Shown in pieces: positions 17,679-24,747 of a DNA stretch of 64,000 bases. The stretch covers positions 1,302,001-1,366,000 of the forward strand of contig NZ_CP011486.1 of the NCBI RefSeq assembly GCF_001653455.1, given 5' to 3'. Positions within the stretch are counted from its first letter, which is position 1. Every line of letters starts with the position of its first letter. Both the position numbers and the translations under genes were made by a program. The stretch is from Helicobacter pylori. Lineage in GTDB: Bacteria > Campylobacterota > Campylobacteria > Campylobacterales > Helicobacteraceae. The notes under the pieces are model-generated. The model saw only the letters and a program-made list of their open reading frames with translations. It ran no database searches and was not told the DNA's origin.

Positions 17679-18266
17679 TCAAGGCGTTTTCAAATAGATT
17701 TTCATTTTTTGGTTGTCTAAAATAAGCGTGTCCTTACCTTTAGTTACCATAAAATTACCCTTAAAATTCTCCATGAACGCCAATTCAAACGCCATCAAAT
17801 GCTCATCTCTACACACTTTCCTTGAAATCCCGCTGTCTTCAATTTCAATGTGCCTATCACCCTGCCATGCATAGCTGGCAAAATACCGGTTGCAATAGCC
17901 TTTCCCATAAATACGATTTTCTTTTTGGTCAAACACAAACTCCCCCATAGAGCTTTTAGGCTTGGGTTTCTTTTTAAAAAGCTCATACCAGTGTTTTCTT
18001 TTTTCTTTCCGCTCTTGCTCTTTGGCTTCAATCGCTGCTTTATCTTCAGGTAGAGCGGTATTTAAAGAAGCGTCTTGCTCTTCTTCATGCTCTCTAAAAG
18101 CGCTATCGGCCAACATGGTTTCAATGTCATAGACTTGATGGTTTATCTCTACTTTTTGGATATGCCAATCGTTGCTAGAAAGTTTTTTATCAAACATTTT
18201 TAAGAAAAAACACCCCGAAAAGACGCAAGCCGTTAAAACGCTTGCTCCAGCCAATCGTAAATTCAA
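17679..18266 (-). CDS. HslJ/META-domain lipoprotein (HP1462-like)
   Basis: 195-residue lipoprotein: signal with lipobox VFSGC (cysteine 19). A charged linker (about residues 55-105) leads to a META/HslJ-like domain with GYCNRYFASYAWQ and GISRKVCRDEHLMAFE, the two hallmark segments of that fold. The start is a TTG at 18266 with an excellent AAGGAGG upstream; no ATG fits. The homologue has been labelled as a secreted protein linked to flagellar motility, but nothing in the sequence shows that role. Sits downstream of the lipid-transport operon with a 16-bp gap. Confidence 0.8.
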   Translation of the reverse strand: MNLRLAGASVLTACVFSGCFFLKMFDKKLSSNDWHIQKVEINHQVYDIETMLADSAFREHEEEQDASLNTALPEDKAAIEAKEQERKEKRKHWYELFKKKPKPKSSMGEFVFDQKENRIYGKGYCNRYFASYAWQGDRHIEIEDSGISRKVCRDEHLMAFELAFMENFKGNFMVTKGKDTLILDNQKMKIYLKTP

Positions 18267-18282
18267 ATAGTTCCTCCTTATT

Positions 18283-18960
18283 TTAATTTTTTAACGGGCT
18301 TACGCTTTGCGCTTCAATGGCTTTCTTAATCAAAGAAATCGCTTCTTGCATCGCTTGTGTGCTGACATGTTGGAGGGATTGTATCGCGCTTTCTTGAAAA
18401 TCTTGATTGTCATTTTTGCTCGTTTTAGTCGTTTTATTTTCTAAGCTAGAAATGTTTTCATGCTTAATGATCACTCCAGAATGCGAAGCGCCTTTCACGC
18501 TAATGTCATACCCGAGTGCAAATTCTGCCCTATAAGTAGAATTTTCTTTTTCTAAAAGAGAAAACGATAAAATCGTAAAACGAACCGCATAAGTGGGTGC
18601 GCCTGCGCCATAAGGGGGCAAGGCCACGCCCAAGCACGCTTTTTGCGCTTCTTGCATGAACATCGTTTTGAGCATGTTGCGAGGCAAGTCTATCCATTTT
18701 TGGTGTTTCCCATGCGTGATCTGCCCGTCTTTGGCTTTAAACACGATTTCTTTAGTGTTGAATAAATCCGCGCTCAAAATGCTAATGAGCCTTACTTCAG
18801 TCAAAGGTTTGGCGCATTGCGTGATTTCAAAAGAGCTTGCGTTCAAATCATAAGTTCTAATTTCTGGGAGCATTTGTTTTAAATTAATACTCAAGCAACC
18901 CTGAAGCAATAGGGCTAACGCTGATGAGAGTGAAAAGATTTTTATGGCTGTAGCCCTCAT
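18283..18960 (-). CDS. ABC-transport auxiliary lipoprotein (PqiC/LptE-like)
   Basis: 225-residue lipoprotein with lipobox LLLQGC (cysteine 22). The mature chain begins with the typical PEIRTYDL motif of the ABC-type transport auxiliary component family and contains alternating beta segments (YAVRFTILSFSLLEKE) and an amphipathic C-terminal helix. Predicted to work at the outer membrane with the MCE protein encoded 2 bp upstream. RBS AAAGGA. Confidence 0.8.
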   Translation of the reverse strand: MRATAIKIFSLSSALALLLQGCLSINLKQMLPEIRTYDLNASSFEITQCAKPLTEVRLISILSADLFNTKEIVFKAKDGQITHGKHQKWIDLPRNMLKTMFMQEAQKACLGVALPPYGAGAPTYAVRFTILSFSLLEKENSTYRAEFALGYDISVKGASHSGVIIKHENISSLENKTTKTSKNDNQDFQESAIQSLQHVSTQAMQEAISLIKKAIEAQSVSPLKN

Positions 18961-18962
18961 GA

Positions 18963-19778
18963 TTATTTCCTTTCTCCAAAAATCGTTTTATAAGGGTTGG
19001 CGTCAAATTTGTCTATCAAAGCAGAGCCTTTTTCCACAAAATTATCAATGTTTGTTAAGCTCAATTGCGCTTGCATGATTAGTGGGGTGAACATCGCCTT
19101 AAAGTCGTATTGCCCTTGTTTTAGGCGCTTATCCACATCTAAAGCCACGTTATTGACATTAGAAACGAGATGGTTAGCGTTGCTGATCAGTGAATCAAAT
19201 TGAGTCTTTCTTGAATCCAAATTAGCGATGAGATCATCCACTGAAGCGAGAATGTGCTTGAATTTTTCTACATTTTGATCGTCTAAAATCCTGTTCACGT
19301 TTTTAATCGCTTTCATCACTTCTTGCATCACTTGGTTAGCGTCTCCGCTCAAGCGATCCATAAGCCCTTCTTTAAAAATTAAAACCCGCTCCCCTTTATC
19401 GCTACTGCCATAAAATTCTTCATTGTGGCTTTGCTCTAAGGCTAAAAATTTTAACCCCATAAACCCTCTAGAAGAAACCGCCACTTTAGAATCTTTACGG
19501 ATCTTAACGCTGGATTTAATCATCAAATCCAAACGGACCACCCCCACTTTATCCTTTGCAAAGCCCACCTTGATGACATTGCCCACTTGAATCCCTTTGT
19601 AATTAACGGGCGAGTTGGTTGCAATGCCTCCCAAGTCTTTGTCCGTATAGACCACATATTCATAATACTTCCCATCATCTAAACCCAAATGGCCTAGCCA
19701 TAAAATGAAACCTACCATGCAAACTAAGCATAAAAAGAAGAGCCCGCCGATTAAAGTGTAATTCACATGCCTTTCCAA
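18963..19778 (-). CDS. mlaD: MCE-domain substrate-binding protein (MlaD-like)
   Basis: Anchored by one N-terminal transmembrane helix (LIGGLFFLCLVCMVGFILW), then an MCE domain (GGIATNSPVNYKGIQVGNV, about residues 50-68, through MGLKFLALEQ) and a long helical C-terminus with repeated N/D-rich heptads. MCE proteins form hexameric lipid-conducting rings that link the inner-membrane ABC transporter to periplasmic partners. Overlaps the ATPase gene by 16 bp, so the two are translationally coupled. Confidence 0.9.
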   Translation of the reverse strand: MERHVNYTLIGGLFFLCLVCMVGFILWLGHLGLDDGKYYEYVVYTDKDLGGIATNSPVNYKGIQVGNVIKVGFAKDKVGVVRLDLMIKSSVKIRKDSKVAVSSRGFMGLKFLALEQSHNEEFYGSSDKGERVLIFKEGLMDRLSGDANQVMQEVMKAIKNVNRILDDQNVEKFKHILASVDDLIANLDSRKTQFDSLISNANHLVSNVNNVALDVDKRLKQGQYDFKAMFTPLIMQAQLSLTNIDNFVEKGSALIDKFDANPYKTIFGERK

Positions 19779-20551
19779 AATTTCTCTCCTCGTGTTGAAT
19801 TGAATAAATTGCCTTCATCTAGCCCTTGAGTTTGGGCTTTTTTAATAAAATCTTTTAAATCCCCGTTAAAATCTAATAACCCGTCTTTGAGCATGATAAA
19901 CCGATCCACGCAATCATGCACAGAATCCAAATCATGCGTAATCATCACCACCGTAAGCTGCAAGCTCTCTTTGAGCGTCATAATCAATTCATCAAATTTA
20001 CCTGCACTATAAGGATCTAGCCCGCTTGTTGGCTCATCTAAAAACAAAATCTCCGGATTAGTCGCCATAGCCCTTGCGATACCCACGCGCTTTTTCATCC
20101 CCCCACTCAATTCATAGGGGTAAAGGTGATAAGCCCTAGGAGGCAAACCCACTTTTTCAATCCACATTTTAGAAATTTCTTCAACAATTTTTTTGGAATA
20201 AGCGCCGTATTGCTCTAGCATGATGCCCACATTTTCTAAAACCGTTAAAGAGCTATAGAGCGCACCAAACTGGAAACAAATGCCGCAGCGGTTAAAAATC
20301 TTTTGCTGTTCTTCTTCTTTGAGTTTCCATATATTTTCCCCAAAAAGCAACACTTCCCCCTTTGTGGGGCGATTGAGTAAAATCATGCACCTTAAAAGCG
20401 TGCTTTTACCGCTCCCTGACCCCCCTAAAATCGCCATCACTTCGCCCTTATGCACGCTAAAACTCACGCCCCTGTGGATAATGGTGCTTCCAAAAGCGCT
20501 ATGGAGATCTTTCACTTCAATTAAGACTTGGTTGTTGGTAGCGTTCATCAT
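19763..20551 (-). CDS. mlaF: Mla-type ABC transporter ATPase
   Basis: ABC ATPase with Walker A GGSGSGKSTLL (about residues 43-53), Q-loop FQFGALY, signature LSGGMKKRVGIARA, Walker B ILFLDEPTSGLDP and H-loop THD. The LSGGMKKR form with lysines is characteristic of the MlaF/Ttg2A group. It energises lipid movement through the MCE ring. The gene start overlaps the permease stop (ATGATGA); either of two adjacent ATGs could be used. Confidence 0.93.
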   Translation of the reverse strand: MMNATNNQVLIEVKDLHSAFGSTIIHRGVSFSVHKGEVMAILGGSGSGKSTLLRCMILLNRPTKGEVLLFGENIWKLKEEEQQKIFNRCGICFQFGALYSSLTVLENVGIMLEQYGAYSKKIVEEISKMWIEKVGLPPRAYHLYPYELSGGMKKRVGIARAMATNPEILFLDEPTSGLDPYSAGKFDELIMTLKESLQLTVVMITHDLDSVHDCVDRFIMLKDGLLDFNGDLKDFIKKAQTQGLDEGNLFNSTRGEKFWKGM

Positions 20552-21681
20552 ATATTCAACTTAGAAAAGACGATAGAAAAAATAGCGTCTAAGAAAATGA
20601 TCCAAAACAAAGCGTTCACCACGCTAATGGTGGTCAAGCGCCCAATGCTCTCGGTATCCCCCTTGACTTCAAATCCGCGCATGCACCCCACCATTGCAAT
20701 CGCAAACCCCCAAAAAGGGGCTTTGACAATCCCTACTAAAAAATGGTTCCAACCCACTGTGTCATGCAATCTGTCTATATAGCTTGGAAAGCCCAAATCC
20801 AATTGGTATTTAATCGCAAACATGCCCCCAAGAATAGCGAACGCATCGGCAATAAACACCAACAAAGGCAACACAATCACTAAGGCTAACACCCTGGGTA
20901 ACACTAAAAATTCAAAAGGGTTAAAGCCCATGGTTTTCATCGCATCTAATTCTTCAGTGATTTTCATCACCCCAATTTGCGCGGTAAAACTGCTCGCGCT
21001 CCTCCCGGCCACCACAAGAGTCAAAATAAAAGGGCCAATCTCTCTCAAAGCGAGTTTGGCCGTCATTTCAACCGACATTAAAGGCGCACCCATTTCTTGC
21101 AACTGCAAAGCCCCTTGCAAAGCAACGGCAAACCCCACGATAAACACCGTTAAAATACTCACCGGCAAAACTTTAAAACCGGATTCATTGATATGATAGA
21201 GCAAGGGGGTGATGCAAAAGCGTTTGGGGTTAAAAACGCTCTTAATAAAATAAAACAAAATCATGCCGCAAAAATTGAACGCGTTTAAAAAGGTGTTGTA
21301 AGTTTCTACGATACTCTTGCCTAATTTAGTGATCAGAAGTTCGTATTTTTTGTGCGCTTTTTTAGACTCTAAATCTTCTTCTTTTTCAAGCCAGTCTTTA
21401 ACCACTTTCAAAGCGCATGCGTTATTCTCGCTCACATTGCACAATTCGATGTTTAAAGAACGCCCCTTAACTAAATCAAATAAAAACATGCCAAAAACAA
21501 AATCCACTTTTTGGCATCCTGAAAAATCCATTTTTAAAGACCCTTGATGATCTAATAAGATTTTTTTCAACTCATCTAAACGAAACACGCTCGTTTTAAA
21601 ATCCCAATCCCCTCTTAAAATCAGCACAGAGTCCGATCCATCTTTACGCATCTCTAAAAATTTTTGTTTCTCTGTCTTCAT
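20548..21681 (-). CDS. mlaE: Mla-type permease with N-terminal STAS domain
   Basis: 377 residues. The first ~100 residues form a STAS-like domain (SDSVLILRGDWDFKT, DFSGCQKVDFVFGMFLFDLV) equivalent to separate MlaB in other bacteria. The remainder is an MlaE permease with several membrane segments and the core motif GPFILTLVVAGRSASSFTAQIG and EELDAMKTMGFNPFEFLVLPR. First gene of the operon permease-ATPase-MCE-lipoprotein, all overlapping or nearly so, indicating one transcript that maintains outer-membrane lipid asymmetry. Confidence 0.93.
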   Translation of the reverse strand: MKTEKQKFLEMRKDGSDSVLILRGDWDFKTSVFRLDELKKILLDHQGSLKMDFSGCQKVDFVFGMFLFDLVKGRSLNIELCNVSENNACALKVVKDWLEKEEDLESKKAHKKYELLITKLGKSIVETYNTFLNAFNFCGMILFYFIKSVFNPKRFCITPLLYHINESGFKVLPVSILTVFIVGFAVALQGALQLQEMGAPLMSVEMTAKLALREIGPFILTLVVAGRSASSFTAQIGVMKITEELDAMKTMGFNPFEFLVLPRVLALVIVLPLLVFIADAFAILGGMFAIKYQLDLGFPSYIDRLHDTVGWNHFLVGIVKAPFWGFAIAMVGCMRGFEVKGDTESIGRLTTISVVNALFWIIFLDAIFSIVFSKLNI

Positions 21682-21814
21682 TAGAATATATTCTCTCTTA
21701 GATTAGATAAAATCTATTAACAAAATTTTGTTTTTTAAAGCGACTATTTTAACACAATGATAAGCGAAAAAATTAAACAGCATTCTATTGAATAAAGGAT
21801 TAACTATTTTTAAA

Positions 21815-22510
21815 ATGTTTAAAAAAATCATGTTTTTTTGTGTTTTCTTGATAGGGGGGGTTGCTGTTTCACCCCTTGATGCGATGCCTATTTTGCACGA
21901 TAAAACCCCTAAAAAAAATTACCAAGAAGCCCATGAAAAGCTCTATAGAAGCATCATTAACCGCCAAAAACTCACACGCCACAAAAGCGGGTGGTATTTT
22001 TTAGGGGGGTTTGGCGCTGTAGAGGCCACTAAAGACTATCAAGGCAAGGAAATGAAAGATTGGATCGCCACGCTTGATTTAAAAACCGGCGTGCAAAGTT
22101 TTTTTAAAAAATACATTGGGATTAGAGGGGTTTTTGCTTGGGATCTTGGATCAGGAAAAGTGAATTACCAAAGCCATAAAGATCCTACCAATTCTTTTTT
22201 TACCATGCTTGCGGTGGGTTTGGATGTGATCATGGAATTTCCTTTAGGGAGTTATAAGCATTATTTAGGGGCGTTTGGAGGGGCTAGGGGGGCTTTAGTC
22301 GTTTATACAGACAAGCAAAATTTCAAGTTTTTTAAAAAATCTGTGGTTTCAGGGGGCTTAGCGATCAATGGAGGGGTTATGCTCACGCTTTTTTTAAGAC
22401 ACCGCATTGAATTGGGGTTTAAAATCTTACCCACTGCAAGATTGCTTTCTAGCTCCAAACGCTTTGAGACTTCGCCCTTATTTTATGCGGCATACAGCTA
22501 TAAATTCTAA
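21815..22510 (+). CDS. Small beta-barrel outer membrane protein (HP1467-like)
   Basis: About 231 residues from the ATG at 21815. Signal peptide MFKKIMFFCVFLIGGVAVSPLDA; mature region has GWYFLGGFGAVEATKDY, KYIGIRGVFAWDLGSG, YLGAFGGARGALVVYTD and a final FYAAYSYKF with terminal phenylalanine, typical of small Helicobacter outer membrane barrels. An upstream TTG at 21788 would add nine residues, but the ATG gives a cleaner signal peptide. A G7 run lies in the signal peptide codons (21854-21860). Flanked by divergent mlaE and convergent ilvE. Function unknown. Confidence 0.75.
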   Translation: MFKKIMFFCVFLIGGVAVSPLDAMPILHDKTPKKNYQEAHEKLYRSIINRQKLTRHKSGWYFLGGFGAVEATKDYQGKEMKDWIATLDLKTGVQSFFKKYIGIRGVFAWDLGSGKVNYQSHKDPTNSFFTMLAVGLDVIMEFPLGSYKHYLGAFGGARGALVVYTDKQNFKFFKKSVVSGGLAINGGVMLTLFLRHRIELGFKILPTARLLSSSKRFETSPLFYAAYSYKF

Positions 22511-22566
22511 TATTTAAAAGAGCTAAAAAGTTTCAAAAAGCCCTAAAAAAACCTTTTTGATTAATT

Positions 22567-23589
22567 TTAATCAACTTCAAAAATCCAATCTTTGGGGGCT
22601 TTTTGTTCGCCTTGCTGGATGGATAAAAGCAAATCATAGAGTTGTTTAGTAACATGGCCTGGCGTTTCAAAAAAATAAGATTTGTTATTATGCATGATTT
22701 CTTTAATGGGCGTGATGATTGCGGCTGTCCCGCACGCTCCAGCTTCTTTAAATGCACCCAACTCATCTACTGAGATTTCCTTCTCTTCCACTTTCAAACC
22801 CAAATACTCTTCAGCCAAAAACATCAGGCTTTTTCTGGTAATGCTTGGCAGAATGCTTGGCGAATGCGGGGTGATAAAAGCATTCTCATGCGTGATACCA
22901 AAAAAATTCGCTGCCCCCACTTCTTCAATTTTAGTGTGCGTGGTAGGATCTAAATAAATGCAATCATCATAGCCTTGCTCTGTGGCCATTTTGTGGGCTA
23001 ACAGGCTTGCAGCATAATTCCCCCCCACTTTCACCCCACCGGTGCCTTTAGGCGCGGCTCTATCAAACGCTGTGGTGATAAACCTAGCCCCCCCTTTTTC
23101 TATACCCCCCTTAAAATACGCCCCCACCGGCGCGCAAAACACGATAAAAAGGTATTCACTGGCCGGCTTTACCCCCAAATTATCCCCTACGCCTATGACA
23201 AAAGGGCGCAAATACAAACTCGCCCCGCTTTTGTAAGGAGCGAGCCATTTTTGATTCGCTTTGACTACTTCAGCGCATGCCCTTAAAAACAGCTCTTCGC
23301 TCACTTTGGGCATGAGCAGTCTTTCGCATGAAGTTTGCAAGCGTTTGGCGTTTTCTAAAGGGCGGAAGAGTAAAGCCTTCCCCTTTTGAGAGCGGTAAGC
23401 CTTCAAGCCTTCAAAACAAGCCTGCCCATAATGCAAGACCGGTGAGCCTTCGCTGAGTTGCAACACATTTTCGCTAACCAATCCGCCTTGCGACCAAGAG
23501 CCGTTTTGATAAGTAGCGATGAAGCGAAAATCCGTTTTAATGTAGCTAAAGCCTAGATTTTTCCAGTCTAAATTTTCTAAATTTGCCAT
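22567..23589 (-). CDS. ilvE: Branched-chain amino acid aminotransferase
   Basis: PLP-dependent class IV aminotransferase of 340 residues that transaminates the ketoacids of valine, leucine and isoleucine. Seen: [15 protein letters not shown], the Schiff-base lysine region [36 protein letters not shown] and [17 protein letters not shown], all canonical for the longer (BCAT-type) IlvE. Single gene convergent with the small OMP gene, with 56 bp between stops. Confidence 0.96.
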   Translation of the reverse strand: MANLENLDWKNLGFSYIKTDFRFIATYQNGSWSQGGLVSENVLQLSEGSPVLHYGQACFEGLKAYRSQKGKALLFRPLENAKRLQTSCERLLMPKVSEELFLRACAEVVKANQKWLAPYKSGASLYLRPFVIGVGDNLGVKPASEYLFIVFCAPVGAYFKGGIEKGGARFITTAFDRAAPKGTGGVKVGGNYAASLLAHKMATEQGYDDCIYLDPTTHTKIEEVGAANFFGITHENAFITPHSPSILPSITRKSLMFLAEEYLGLKVEEKEISVDELGAFKEAGACGTAAIITPIKEIMHNNKSYFFETPGHVTKQLYDLLLSIQQGEQKAPKDWIFEVD

Positions 23590-23798
23590 TTTGCACCTTT
23601 TAAATTAGTAGTTTAGATGCGATTGTATCTAAAAGGGGCTAAAAATCCCTCAAAGATTAACGCTCAAAGACTTCATTGAATTAAAAATGGGGTTTTAGTC
23701 GCCTCATTTTAAATCCATTCGCTTAAAAGAATAGGGGGCATTGTGAAATATCCCTCTCTCAACCTCTAAAACCCCCTAAAGCTTTTCTAAAAATTACC

Positions 23799-23816
23799 GC
23801 TCGCTTTAGGTGAGCT
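23799..23816 (-). terminator. Hairpin downstream of horJ
   Basis: GCTCAC-CTAAA-GCGAGC on the minus strand (six pairs with one G-T), preceded by an A run and followed by GGTAATTTTT. It lies 70 bp past the horJ stop in a 297-bp gap (23590-23886) that otherwise shows nothing coding. The plus-strand version is followed directly by TTTTT, so it could work in both directions. Confidence 0.4.
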
Positions 23817-23886
23817 TTTTGTGATGAGATTGTCAAAAACGCTAAAAAGCATTTTTACAATCAACATTCCATGCAAATAAAGCCCC

Positions 23887-24633
23887 TTAAAAATCCCTTA
23901 AATAGCTGATTTGGAATGCATACACCCGGCGAATATTAGCTTGCAAGGTGTCTCCCTTTTCATTGGTAAGAGAAAAAAGCTGGTGCGTGATCGTAGGCAC
24001 TTTAATCCCTAACTCTAAGCTATTGTGTTTAGCGATATGGGTGCGGACCCCAAACTTCCATAAAAACTGGAAATTAGCCGGGCTATAGCTGGAATTGCTA
24101 TGGTGTTTTGCATAACTAGCGATTTCTTTACTGATGCTCGTGGCCCAACTATCCCCCGCTAATTGGATCCCCACCACAAAACCAAAAACCATGTTTTCTT
24201 TATTCACAAAATTCCACAGCGTATCCAACGCTACGCCATAAGTGAATAAATTGATATAGTATTGCCCTTGATAAGACTCCCTTTCGGTTAAAGTATTCCC
24301 CCCAAAACTAAAACTATTGTAAATAAACCCGCTATCGCCCACCGGAATACCCTTTTTCATCACGCCAAAGCGGTTGTGCGCGTAGTCAAAAAACCCATAA
24401 TAACGCATGCCAAACCATTTTTTCTTACCCAAAAATTGTTTGTAACCCACTTCAACGCCCGCTCCTGCATAAGGCGGGAACTTTATCAAAGGCTTTTGAA
24501 GGCCATTTTCATTCACCATTTTCGTTTGGTTTTGTATCATGCTCACCTGGTAATTGACTCCCACAAAAGTAGCGCTCTCTTCAGCATTTGCTACAACGCC
24601 CAAAGCCCCTAATAATATCATTCTTTTCAACAT
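23887..24633 (-). CDS. horJ: Hor-family outer membrane protein (HorJ-like)
   Basis: 248 residues with a signal peptide (LKRMILLGALGVVANAEE). The motifs ATFVGVNYQVSMIQ, GAGVEVGYKQFLGKKKWFGMRYYGFFDY and LDTLWNFV, and a terminal strand ending FQISYLRDF, match the C-terminal barrel shared by Hop/Hor proteins. By position it corresponds to HP1469 (HorJ). The KKWFGLRYYGFFDYGH-type motif is shared with the horK-like protein in this window. A palindromic leader element (24692-24704) is shared with that gene too. Confidence 0.85.
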   Translation of the reverse strand: MLKRMILLGALGVVANAEESATFVGVNYQVSMIQNQTKMVNENGLQKPLIKFPPYAGAGVEVGYKQFLGKKKWFGMRYYGFFDYAHNRFGVMKKGIPVGDSGFIYNSFSFGGNTLTERESYQGQYYINLFTYGVALDTLWNFVNKENMVFGFVVGIQLAGDSWATSISKEIASYAKHHSNSSYSPANFQFLWKFGVRTHIAKHNSLELGIKVPTITHQLFSLTNEKGDTLQANIRRVYAFQISYLRDF

Positions 24634-24681
24634 TCAGTCTTTTCCCTTTATTCTTTTATAATCGCTTGACATTAATATTAG

Positions 24682-24696
24682 CTTAACATGGTTAAG
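24682..24696. promoter_or_regulatory. Inverted repeat upstream of horJ
   Basis: CTTAAC-ATG-GTTAAG, a perfect 6-bp dyad 49-63 bp upstream of the horJ start codon. It overlaps the AAGTAATACTTAA element at 24692-24704. It might be an operator or an RNA hairpin in the leader. Confidence 0.4.
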
Positions 24697-24704
24697 TATT
24701 ACTT
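24692..24704 (-). promoter_or_regulatory. Leader element shared with horK
   Basis: Minus-strand AAGTAATACTTAA, the same 13 bases as at 60580-60592 upstream of the horK-like gene and at a comparable distance from the start codon. The core AAGTA-A-TACTT is a perfect palindrome. A TATATT further upstream (about 24718-24723) could be the -10, placing the element near the transcript start. Confidence 0.45.
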
Positions 24705-24747
24705 ATAAAGAAATAATAATATATTTTTTCTTAAACTCAATTAAAAA

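Noticed and set aside
20822-21196. Plus-strand 124-codon frame opposite mlaE
   Set aside because: It is an antisense frame of a well-supported permease gene, with low-complexity composition and no ribosome site or context.
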